This document shows positions 51,243 to 62,383 of a stretch of 64,000 nt of DNA, piece by piece. The notes beneath the pieces are model-generated. The model worked only from the letters and a program-made list of their open reading frames with translations, was not told the origin of the DNA and searched no databases. The DNA is taken from assembly GCA_034008185.1 (NCBI GenBank), contig CM067082.1:53093586-53157585 (forward strand), in the 5' to 3' direction. The stretch's first letter is position 1; the number at the start of each line of letters is the position of its first letter. The position numbers and the translations under genes were made by a program. The DNA comes from Gorsachius magnificus. Lineage: Eukaryota; Chordata; Aves; Pelecaniformes; Ardeidae.

Positions 51243-52399
51243 GGACCTTTTGGGGAGTCTTACTAAGGATCACACGCTGGGAAGACATATATGATATATT
51301 TAGTCCTATAATGTTTCTTAGCCACAGCACAAGCTGGCCATATAGTTACTTCTCTTATTTCTTGTAACTACATTTTGAAAGATTATGTACATAAACGATA
51401 ATTTGCACTGCTATGCTACTTTTCTTCCAAGGATTTTACAAGCTTTAGAAATACCTATAAATTTATCTAACAGTGCTGTTCCCTACCATTGCTGCGATTT
51501 AAGAACCTCCCACAGTAACACTAGACTTACAGTAAGTGTCCTAAAACTTTTGGCACTTATCTCTTGGGTTATGAATTACTTGTTCAATGTATTTTGTGTT
51601 TTATTTCCATGCTGCGATTGTGGATCTGAGGTATATTTGGGTAAAGTTAACTAGATGCCCTCCACCAGCCTTGCTTTGTCTCCAGCTCCCTCACTTTCTC
51701 CTGAGCTTGGTGGTCTGCTGTTCTCAGAGGCAGAGAACCACACAAATGCTGTAAAGTGTATTTTCTCATCCTTACCTTTTCAGATGGTCATTAAGTGAAT
51801 TTCCCAACACAACACAGGCATTCCACTAGAGCTAGAAGACCATCAAGATGTCCTGACTCTCCTCCTGCCCCGTATCAGAGCTCAAATTAATTACTAATTG
51901 CTCCACAGGCTCCTCAGGAGCACAATCTGCCATGGCTGCAAGTAAATTCCTTGCCTGGGTTTCAGTCTGCTCTCCTGTACCAAAAGGATGATGACGCAGA
52001 TTTCCCTTCTTGAAAAGATCAATGATCACTGCAAGACAACCAGTGAATTCCTACTGCTGTTGAGGAAAAGATTTTCATAAAAACTCTTCATCTCTCCTCA
52101 TCTTATTGACGCATATGCAGTTTACCAATGATATGACATAGGAGAAACTGAAAGATTTGTGCTGAAGACGGAGGAATTTCTTTTTTTCTAATAAAAGAGT
52201 GGCTAGCAAAAATTTTCTTTGGCTTCAGATGTCTTTAATAAGTCAAATGGATGTGCAAGATGTAATGAGCATCTTCCTCTGTAAGTATATGCTGTGAGAA
52301 TGGCATTTTCTGAAAAATGGCTGGGTAACAAAAATCCCTTAATCAATTTTGAAATCCAGTTCTGAAAGAAAAATTGTAGGATAATGGCCTCTGATGAAA

Positions 52400-52431
52400 C
52401 AATAATAACAAAAATAATAATAATAATAATA
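52400..52431. repeat. (AAT)n microsatellite
   Basis: Two AAT units, a short AACAAA break, then about six AAT units. Confidence 0.85.
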
Positions 52432-54159
52432 TCTCCCTCATTCTACTAGTAGTATTTTCATCATCATTGCATTCAGTACTTGTGCCTGTTGGCCCTAAGT
52501 CCTATGTTGTTTCACTGTGTTGGAACATGTGAGGTATAAACTAAACTCCACGGCTATTTTGTTTCTTGCTTATTAAAAAATCTGGAAGCTTCTTTTAACA
52601 ACCATATCAACAAGGAAATCTTGCACATCCTTTTTATAATATTATGGTGGAATAAAACTGCTACAGTTGTCCCACAGTACTGCACTGATATTGAGAACAA
52701 TAAGTGGCAAATCAAGAGTTTCACCTTTGAGGGATTTTTCTCCCCTAACCTTTCAACTTACACATTTATAGGTCTCCGAGTGCTAAGAGGAAATTTGCAC
52801 AAAATTAAGTACTTGAGCACAGTTACACTGGCAAGACTTGCATCCAGACAGAGCCTAAATCTGATCCCTTATAAGAGCACCTCAGCGGGCTGAATTTATT
52901 AGCAATCTGCGCCTGGGTGCAAACCGCACGTTGGATGCAAGTCAGTCAGAGAACAGGCTCAGTGCTTGGTAGGGTTTTGGATTACCCAACCTGCCTTGGA
53001 CACCACTGCAGAAACTGAGTGGCCCTGCCCCGGATGCTGTTGGTACTAATTAATGTGTGTTTGCACATCCCTCCATTGCAATGCAGTTACACAAGCAGAC
53101 TTGTGAGCGCAGTGCTGGCCACCTGCAGACGAGGAGTCCCTATTGGGGTCTGCTGATAGATGGCTGGCTCCTCCTGTTTTGTTACATGGGGCCAGAGGAT
53201 TCCCCAGGACCTTCACACCCATTCCTGTGACAAAGCAGAGGCACCAGCCTGAAATATTTTCTGTCTTCTCTTATTTTGGGCATGGGCTCACTATAGACTA
53301 CAAAAGTCTCCGTTCTCCTGTGCCAGGCCAGGTTTTTATTTGTCATTAGTCAACTCCTGTGTAATCTCAATGTTTCTCTCTCATACCTGGAGAGAACGTT
53401 AAGCCAAAATTAATGACCAATGGCTAACATACATCATGGCTAATATGTCATCAGCACTGTACCTCCCCCAGCAGCAGTCTCTGCTGAGCATCAGTCCCTG
53501 TCTTCCTGACTCTGCTGTACTCCCCCATGTAGCTTACTAACTCGGATTACGTGTAACATCTTTTGTTGTTTAACACTAATAGGATCCAGTTGAACTATGC
53601 ATAATTACATCCAGGTCTCCTTCAACGGATGGCTTGTTCCCTCTGTCAATGATCTAATAAGTAGAGAGACATACCATAAAATGGAGAATGAGTAATGCAC
53701 ACGGAGGTGATTGTTATGCCGTGGTGCTCATGCTAACAGCTGGAAGAGATCATGGATTACTGAAGCTACATGGGCTTTGGGATAGCCCCCACAAAACATT
53801 TTCAAGAATCCAGAGTTTCTTTCAGTGCCCAGGTTAACTTATCTTTCTGGGGTGCTTTATCCTTCTTCCAAATGACTGTTTCCTTCACCCCATTTCCTGC
53901 ATCCTGAGGAAAGTTATTTAATCTCATCATGGAGATATCCTCGTGAAAACTGGGGAAAAGTGGAAAAAGTCTGCAACTCACAGGCATCCTTAAGTAATAG
54001 TTAATGGGGGAACCAGGACACAAAATTCACTCTCATCAATACCTCCTTAGTTCAGTTAGCCATGATAAAAGTCATCAATAGGCTTAAGAGCCTGATGCTG
54101 GACAAGTTAGATTGGTGAGATGGATCAAGTGAAAATTCCCCAGTTTAACAGGATTAGGG

Positions 54160-54330
54160 GTCAAACGTGGGGGCAGACCCAGAAGCGCAGCTCCAGGACC
54201 CCCATCGCCGAGCGCAGGTGTGTGGTTGAGCCGGAGGTGGCCAATCTGCCACCCACCCTGTCAGCACATTGTCCGGAGCTGGAGATGGCGGACAAAAGGA
54301 GAGGTCCATGCACTGAACGCTACCTGGGGT
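54160..54330. other. CpG-dense, GC-rich patch of unknown nature
   Basis: About nine CpG dinucleotides occur within roughly 165 bp, in an intron where CpG is otherwise sparse. It lies inside a wider GC-rich segment to about 54850. A 98-codon plus frame (54120-54416) crosses it without a recognisable domain. It could be a remnant of an endogenous retroviral LTR, an old exon, or a small regulatory CpG cluster. Nothing seen decides between these. Confidence 0.4.
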
Positions 54331-57282
54331 ATACACTGTGCAAGTCTCAGAAGTGCTGTGACCACCCTAAAAGTGCTCTGAATAGAAAAGCGATTGGTGC
54401 ATGCCAACCCCCCTGACACCATGGGGAGGCCACAAGGGTTTAATTTCCGTGGAACTGGCCCATGGGCTAAATAACCTGGTATTACCCCTCCAAAAGAGAG
54501 GGAGCCATCACAGGAACAGGGTCACTCGAGACGCACTCTGCCAGCCACAGAAGCCAGGAGACTGGGTTTCCATGAAAAAGCCTGTTGTGGCTTGGGGAGG
54601 AGGTGGAAGGGAGAGAGAAGAGCAAGCCCCAAGGCCAGAGCGAGCTGTGAGTGCTCATGCTGGTTAGGGAGGTTTCTTACCCACTGGCACAAGCCCGCAG
54701 CACGTTTGCTGGTAGCAACCAGGGTGCAAAGGCTCAAGCAGCCCCTTCATGCCAGGGTAGCTCTTGTTCTCTGCAGAGCTCCATCCCCCCAAGTTATCCA
54801 AGGGTGAATCAGCCCCTCCTTTACTGCCACATGCTTAGCCAAGGACAGCTACACTTCATTAGCCCTCAGCAGTGAGCACACTCTAAACTGACTCTAAAAA
54901 CTTTCCTTGCAATTTAATCCCTGACCCCCCTGGCCATTCCCTAGCTCCTCTGAGTCGTCCAAAAGCTTTTGGAGAGGAACAGAGAAGGTCAGCCAGACTC
55001 TTTCCAGACTTCACCAGGAAAAGAAAAATACTCATCCAGTTCACGTTACATGTTTTGGGAGCTGGGGCACACAACACCTCAGCCATAACGCTGCAGCTCA
55101 CCGAAGATTTGTAGCCGATTCCTGGACCTCTCCGTCATGTGCCACAGGAGCCCTCAATGCTGACCTCCCTCTGCAGAATTGAAGCTCTCACAACAGCCTC
55201 TCCAAAAAAGCAAATTCAGTCAGCATCCACCTACAAATGTCCAGCAGGATGGGCTGCAAGTCTCAAAAAAACTGTTGAATAACAGTATAATAAATTATGT
55301 ATCATACAGAAGCACGATCTGCCCAGTTTGTGTTACTAAACCTGGCTACGTCACATTCAACTTAATTCAGACAGAAAATGAGGCAGAGCTGGTGGACTCA
55401 GCTGCCTGATTAATCTGAGGGAAGATTTTCATCAGGTTGCAGGCACCTTGCCTGCCTCCACAGTCACAGAACAAAGATATAATTGAATATCATGGATTTC
55501 TGTGAGGAAGAACTGCAAGAGAGTCAGATCTCGCTTGCTGCTCTATTCATTCATAATAAAATTCAGTTTGTTTATTTCTGCTGAAAATGGTCTCACCACA
55601 TGAAAGTTGGTTCTTTGATGTGAACACATACTACAGTAATAAAAAGTAGCCTGTGCCATCATTTCAGATGATGAACAGAATAAGTTAAATAACAGAAAAT
55701 ATAGTTAACTTGATGGTTGTTTTTTTCACCAGAGTAAAAATGTGTTTTCAGCAGGTTCCATCTTCTCTTCCTTTAGACCCTTTCAGGAAAAACACTACCC
55801 CTCTGTTCTGGACAGGTTACGCTCCTGCTTTGCCACAGCTGTGAGCACTGGTACCACCCCTGGAATTTGTACAACCTGAACTGGTTTGTTTATATTTACT
55901 TATAAAGAGCCGAGTTAGTTCTCACAAACACTGATGTGGAAGCACAGTGGTACCACAGAACCCTCAAACTTGCCTAACCCCTGCCAGAGACACGCAGAAT
56001 TAGCTGTAATACCTTCCGTGATGCTGCTGCAGCAAGGAGCCTGTCAACAAGTCCTCTTGCAGCGTACAATACGCGGGGCAAATACAGCCTTTTGTAGCCA
56101 CAACCACATCACTTGATGCTAAACCTTTGGTGAACTGATTGGAAGAAATGGGAACGCTACCTCCCCCCCCATCCTCCATCCCTCTGCTCTGTTCTTCAAG
56201 TTATTGGAGAGGTTTTTATTCTCCAAGGGATACTTTGGATGCATCTAGAAACCGTACTTTGAGCTTTACTACATATTCTCTTGGTGATTTTTTGGCTGCG
56301 CATGATAAACTCACATTGTATTCTGATACTCAAACTGGGAAAAAAAAAAGGAAACTGGAAACCTCTTAGTAAAATGTCCCTGTATTGGTTCCAGATTATG
56401 AAGTTTAAATGAGATGAAGATCATCAACACATAAAGACCCTCCTTGGTCTGCACCAACAGACCTAGATGTGTTACATGAAACAAAGCAAACAAGTAAAAA
56501 AAGCCTTTATGAATTGGCTTGGATAATGCTTCGACCTCCTGTTTACCAGCTGTTTACAAACAGGCCTAGAAGCAATTGCCTGTTCACAATAATTTTTGTG
56601 GAAAGCAATATAGATGAAAATACGTTTTTATATGACAGCTAACAGCAGAACTAATTTATTTATTGCTCATAAAGACTTGAGGACTCAGCCTTTCAGTGGG
56701 GAGGCTCTCCTGGAATCATGGATGCTCCTAAAATGCTGCCTCAGCTTTCACTGAACTCTACTGTCTTTTATTTCTACTCTGTTTACATCTCAAGCCTAGA
56801 AGCCAGCAGAGTGGACATGCAAGTCGCTGCCATCACATCTGTCCCTTGGCTTGCAGGTTATTACCCACTCTTTGCTTATCTCAACTGCTGAGACCACAAG
56901 CTCTTTGGTACCCACGTGGTTCTTAGCATGAATTTGGGTTAGCAGCAGATGCTGCTGAAATAAGCACTATGAGTAACAGCAACAGCCCATCTTTTAGACA
57001 CTGGAAGGGAGATGGTTGTTCACTGCAAGCATGAAACACTTTAGTCACTTCCCAGCTTTTCTGCAGGTATGAAATGCAGTTTCTATAAATGGAGGGGCAG
57101 TCTGTAATATTTTTTAGAGCAGGGTGCTGCTGATTAAACCATAGTGAAGAATGTGACACTTTTTTTGGTAAATTAAACCCAGTGGAATTTTTTACTAGAA
57201 TATTGTGTCTATGGAATAAGGCAGTTCCATTTGAAAGATTTAATTTTACAAACATTTTCAGATTTTTCTTTTAGGAAAGCTT

Positions 57283-57791
57283 GTTTTGGGCCCCTCACTA
57301 CAAGAAAGGTGTTGCATTGCTGGAACATGTCCAGAGGAGAGCCACAAAGCTGGTGAGGGGTCTGGAGCACAAGTCTTACAAGGAGCAGCTGAGGGAACTG
57401 GGGTTGTTTAGTCTGGAGAAGAGGAGGCTGAGGGGAGACCTTATCGCCCTCTACAACTGCCTGACAGGAGGCTGTAGCCAGGGGGGGGTCGGCCTCTTCT
57501 CCCTGGTAATGGACAATAGGATGAGAGGAAATGGTTTGAAATTACAAGGGTGGGTTTAGGTTGGACATTAGGAAAAATTTCTTCACAGAAAGGGTTGTCA
57601 GGCTCTGGAATGGGCTGCCCAGGGAAGTGGTTGAGTCCCCATCCCTGGAGGTATTTAAAAGAAGGGTAGATGAGGTGCTTAGGGACATGGCTTAGAGGTG
57701 GGATGGCAGTGTATGTTAACAGTTGGACTTGATGATCTTAAAGGTCTTTTCCAACCTAGACGATTCTATGATTATATGATTCTATGATTCT
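57283..57791 (+). mobile_element. CR1 LINE fragment, 5'-truncated
   Basis: It starts at TTTTGGGCCCCTCACTACAA (the F-W-A-P-H-Y codons) and ends in three ATTCTATG-type units. The coding remnant reads through [15 protein letters not shown] and [11 protein letters not shown] to G-N-G-L-K-L. A one-base change in length near 57545 then shifts the frame and stops it at 57559. Coding variants match the 29734-30682 copy (D-L-I-A-L-Y-N), so these two are the same subfamily. The two are inverted relative to each other. Confidence 0.95.
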
Positions 57792-58944
57792 AAAATAAGC
57801 TGTGGATAATGTTTAGATTCTGGACAAAGCAATTATAATGAACAAGCATCAAAACATTCTGTAAAACTGAAAAATTACATTACTCAATTGAAATATGTTT
57901 ATTTTGATGTAACAAAAAGAGGAAACAACGTGACAGCATTTCTAAATAAATCACTGTGACACCCCATGCATCTCTGCCTAGGGAGCCCAGCCTCCTGGTG
58001 AAAACTGAGACATAATTTATCTAAACTGTTTTTCCCATGAAACAAAGAGACAAAATTTAAAATCAAACCAGAATAAAGTGGAATTGTTTAGTCGTTCAGG
58101 AATTCTGAAATTGCACTTCAGCTGAAGACCTCAAAATAAAGCAGTCTAGGCTTTTCCAAGATGATCCTTTCTACAACTGCCCCTTGTTGGTGGGGGAAGT
58201 GGGAGGCAAATCATATGTTGTCTTTATTCAGGGCAACAAAACAAAAAGTTAAAATGCCAGTGTTTTCTCTGGGACAAAACAGTCAAATTTTTTGACATGG
58301 TCTAATATTAGAGCAATATGTCAGCATTGCATTCCCTTTGAACAGAGATATTTCCATACAAAACCAAACTAATATACTTGGAATTTAAGATGAAATTCAG
58401 CCCCGTGCAATGCAGTCATATTTGCAGTATGTAATCCTAATGAGGTCTAAATGACAGAAGGATCTGGTGCTTAGAAACTTCCGTATCACAAATATATGGG
58501 CTATTAATCATGGTGAAAATAGACTGAAAAAACACCTTTCCACCCAGGCTTTCATTAAGTTCCTGAATTCACTGTGTGAATCATCACAAATGATGACATA
58601 CCAAAAAAAAAAAGTCTACAGGTGAAGCACCTACTTGTAACAACCAGTGTGAAACTCTGGATCTTCATCCTTTTGCATTGAGGCCAATATCTAAGTCACA
58701 GCAGCCCGAAGAAGGGGCAAATTATTTCATGTTTTGATGATGCAAAGCATCTTACACCTTATGGCACTTTGTCACTTGATGACAATGGCACTCAGCAAAA
58801 GGATGCTACCCTAGGAGCCTGGAAAGGCTTTGGTCTGCTTTGGCAGCTCTTGCACTGATCTGGGGAAGGGGAGCAGTGCCAACAGAGTGGAGATCATGTG
58901 TTAGCACTTTGCGGACTGACATGAAAGAAGTGTGGAAGAAAATG
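57792..58944 (-). other. Intron spacer between two CR1 copies
   Basis: AT-rich, non-coding, with no repeat recognised. The 58806-58940 portion precedes clear CR1 homology, and I could not decide whether it is older CR1 sequence. Confidence 0.5.
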
Positions 58945-60589
58945 TATCCTCCCCAGGTAAATAGGATAGGAGAACTAGTGACAACAGACACGGAGGAGGA
59001 TGAGGCATTCAACAATTATTTTGCCTCAGTTTTCAATGGTAATTACTCTTCCCACACCTCTCAAGTCCCGGAACTCAAGTCAGAGACTGGGGGAATGAAG
59101 TCCATCCCAGCATAAAAGAAGATCATGTTCAAGACCACCTGAGGAACCTCAACATACACAAGTCCATGGGACCTGATGAGGTGCATCCCAGGGTCCTGAG
59201 AGAACTGGTTGATGTAGTCGCTAAGCCACTCTCCATCATATTTGAAAAGTCATGGTTGTCAGGTGAAGTCCTCAGTGACTGGAAAAAGGGAATATTCCAC
59301 CCATTTTTAAAAAGGGTAATAAGGAGGACCCTGGGAACTACTGACCAGTCAGCCTCACCTTGATGCCTGGTAAGATCATGGAACAGATCATCCTAGAAGC
59401 TATGTTGAAACATATGGAGGACAGCGACATGTCTTCACCAAAGGCAAATCATGCCTGACCAATCCAGTGGCCTTCTACAATGGAGTGACTGCATCAGTGG
59501 ACAAGAGAAGAGCTACTGATGTCATCTACCTGGACTTCTGTAAGGCTTTTGATACAGTCCCCTACAACCTTGCCACTAAATTGGAGAGATAGGGGATTCG
59601 TGGATGGACTGTTAAACGGATAAGGAATTGGCTTGATGGCCGTGTTCAAAGAATTACAGTCAACTGCTCAATGTTCAAGTGGAAACCAGTAATGAGTGGT
59701 GTCCCTCAAGAGTCCGTACTGGGACCAATGCTATTTAATATCTTCATCAATGACATAGTGGGATTGAGTGCATGCTCAGCAAGTTTGCAGATGACACCAA
59801 GCTGAGTGGTGCAGTTGATATGCTTGAGGGAAAGGATGCCATCCAGAGGGACCTTGGCAGGCTTAAGGAGTGGGCCCATGTGAACCTCATGAAGTTAACA
59901 AGGCCAAGAGCAAGGCGCTGCACCTGGGTCAAGGCAATCCCCAGTATTGGTACAGACTGGGGGATGAAGGGGATGAATGGATTGAGAGTAGCTCTGCAGA
60001 TAAGGACTTGGGAATACTGTTGTATGAAAAATTGGACATGAGCTGGCAATGTGCGCTTACAGCCCAGAAAGCCAACCATATCCTGGGCTGCATAAAAAGA
60101 AGCATGGCCAGAAGGTCAAGGGAAGTGATTCTTCCCCTCTACTGTGCTCTCATGAGACCCCATCTGGAATACTGCATCCAGTGTCCACAGCACAAAAAAG
60201 ACATGGATGAGTTAGAGCAGGTCCAGAGGAGGGCCGCAAAAATGCTCAGAGGGGGGGAACACCTTTCCTATTAAGGAAGGCTGAGGCACTTGGAGTTGTT
60301 AAGCCTGGAGAAGAGAAGGCTCTGGGGAGACCTGACTGCGGCCTTTCAGTACTTAAAGGGGGCTTATGGGAAAGATGGAGAGAGTCTTTTTACCAGGGCC
60401 TGTAGTGACAGGACAAGGGGCAATGGTTTTAAACTGAAAGAGGGTAGATTTAGACTGGATATAAGAAAGACATTTTTTATTATGAGGGTGGTGAGACACT
60501 GGGACAGGTTGCCCAGCGAAGTTGTAGATTTCACATTATTGGAAGTGTTCAAGGTCAGGTTGGATGCAGCTTTGAGCAACCTGATCTAG
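58945..60589 (+). pseudogene. CR1 ORF2 reverse-transcriptase remnant, frameshifted
   Basis: Successive pieces of CR1 ORF2 lie in different frames. G-E-L-V-T-T-D and F-A-S-V-F-N-G come before 59115. [14 protein letters not shown] and L-S-D-W-K-K-G lie at 59166-59290. The reverse-transcriptase block [10 protein letters not shown] is near 59527-59556, and [12 protein letters not shown] is near 59695-59730. The active-site FADD codons are at 59784-59795, and L-G-L-like thumb/C-terminal blocks run through 60290-60589. An in-frame TAG occurs at about 59590, and length changes occur near 59340, 59760, 60200 and 60275. It is not functional. Confidence 0.9.
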
Positions 60590-60680
60590 TGAAAGATGTC
60601 CCTGTCTGTGGCAGAGGGGATGGACTACGTGACCTTTAAAGATCCCTTCCATCCTGTGATTATGTGTTTCTATGATTCTA
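58945..60680 (+). mobile_element. CR1 LINE fragment, longest copy, decayed
   Basis: About 1.7 kb of CR1 from upstream of the polymerase domain to the 3' tail (CCCTTCCATCCTG, then a decayed TTCTATGATTCTA). It is 5'-truncated with an uncertain left edge. It lies antisense to COLEC12. Its tail-proximal coding variants ([17 protein letters not shown]) group it with the copy at 16437-17190. Several frameshifts and stops are present (see the pseudogene entry), which points to an old insertion. Confidence 0.95.
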
Positions 60681-61607
60681 GATACCCAAAAACGTATCCA
60701 AGCACTGAGGGAGTGGGAATCCATGGGGGTTCCCATTACTTGGATGTTCTGTGCTATCATGGCTACAGGTTTAGTTTTTGGGCACAGACATGCTTTAAAC
60801 CATTACTGTCCAGTTAAAGCTTTCCTCATGTATTTGATACATCAGCCAAGGAGAATCTCTGATTTTTCCAGGTTTGTTCTTTTTTTTTTTTCCAGGTTGG
60901 TTTATTTCAGGCTTTGGAAAATCAAACTCAGAGCATGTAATGAATGTGTACACAAAGATGAGGGTTACTGCACAGATGACAGGAATAATGCACATCAACA
61001 TGTGGGTGAGGCAGGTGGTGCACAAGAAGGAAGAACATGACAGTTTATTATTTAAACACAAAACCAGCATTTTGAGAAAGTATTTTCAAAGTAGTAGCTA
61101 ATCAGAGGTGAAGACCTTTCATTCTATTTTCTTTCTCTAGATGTGATAAATACATACCTGATTTGTTTACAGATAGACTGAGAATATACAGGCCCTCCAA
61201 AACAACATCTGCGTTGCCTGATGGGTATCTGATGAAGACACCAGCCTATAAGCCTTTATTTGTGAAGTCTTGTTGTCAAGCAAATGAAAAATGTAAATCT
61301 TCTAGGAGAAACTGTGATTAACTAGAAGAATTAATCAGCAGCTGCCTCCTCCTTTTATCTGAAAAATTTATGCATTTACTAGTACAATTTTCCCAACAAT
61401 TTTCCCCTTTGTTACAGTACTCTCTACCACAGCTCATCACTGGCCCCAGGTTATGCTAGAATGGCTTGATTATAAAAAATGTTTGATGTTTGAGAGGAGA
61501 ACGTGGTAGAGGACTCATCATCTTGGTTGTGCTTTATGAAGAGACGCTATTGAGGACCCCAATTTGCAGGTATGCATGAATATGAAGATCTGCCCACAGG
61601 CAGGGCA
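60681..61607 (-). other. Intron spacer between two CR1 copies
   Basis: Non-coding. A T run lies near 60880. The minus frame at 60795-61070 has cysteine- and isoleucine-rich chance content, and nothing in it resembles the COLEC12 N-terminus. Confidence 0.55.
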
Positions 61608-62383
61608 ACAACAAGGCAAGTGTCGAGTGCTGCACCTGGGGAGGTTGAACCCCATTCACCAGTACAGCCTGGGGGCTGACCTGCTGGAAAGCAGCTCTGC
61701 TGAGAGGGACCTGGGAGTCCTGGTGGATGACAAGCTGACCATGAGCCAGCAGTGTGCCCTTGTTGCCAAGAAGGCCAATGGTATCCTGGGGTGCATTAAG
61801 AGGAGTGTGGCCAGCAGGTCAAGGGAGGTTCTCCTCCCCCTCTACTCTGCCCTGGTGAGACCCCACCTGGAGTACTGTGTCCAGTTCTGGGCTCCCCAGT
61901 TCAAGAAAGATGAGGAACTCCTAGAGAGAGTTCAGAGGAGAGCAACAAGGACGATAAGGGGACTGGAGCATCTCCCCTATGAGGAAAGGCTAAGAGAGCT
62001 GGGCTTGTTTAGCCTGAAGAAGAGAAGACTGAGGGGATCTCATCAACACATACAAATATCTGAAGGGTGGACGTCATGAGGACGGAGCCAGACTCTTCCC
62101 AGTGGTGCCCAGCGACAGGACAAGGGGCAATGGGCACAAACTCAAGCATAAGGTTTCAGTTGAACATGAGGAAGAACTTCTTTACCTTGAGGGTGACAGA
62201 GCACTGGAACAGGCTGCCCAGGGTGGGGTGTGGAGTCTCCTTCTCTGGCGATATTCAAAACCCACCCGGATGATGTCCTGTGCAACCTGCTCTAGGTGAA
62301 CCTGCCTTAGCAGGGGGGTTGGACTAGATGATCTCCCGAGGTCCCTTCCAACCCTTGCCATTCTGTGATTCTGTGATTCTGTG
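61608..62383 (+). mobile_element. CR1 LINE fragment, 5'-truncated, third subfamily
   Basis: It starts in the reverse-transcriptase ORF (AACAACAAGGCAAG, then the [11 protein letters not shown] codons) and ends in three ATTCTGTG-type units, a tail variant distinct from the ATTCTATG tails elsewhere in the window. The frame stays open to 62079 through [20 protein letters not shown] and [11 protein letters not shown]. It is then broken near 62033, where a run of G is one short before GATCTCATCAACAC. The remaining C-terminal codons continue in other frames to about 62290. It is antisense to COLEC12. Confidence 0.95.

Larger units (their letters stand above)
45133..57282 (-). other. COLEC12: COLEC12 5' intron, 45.1-57.3 kb
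   Basis: About 12 kb with no CR1. It holds small tandem repeats (47394-47460, 52400-52431), a 16-base A run at 50696-50711, GC-richer segments at 46.32-46.6 kb and 54.16-54.85 kb, and a 26-bp sequence occurring twice (49797 and 51217). No exon was recognised. Confidence 0.6.

Noticed and set aside
54120..54667. Plus-strand frames of about 98 and 88 codons, considered as a retroviral or host exon
   Set aside because: No protease, gag, polymerase or host-domain motif was seen, and no tRNA-primer site or paired LTR ends could be identified.
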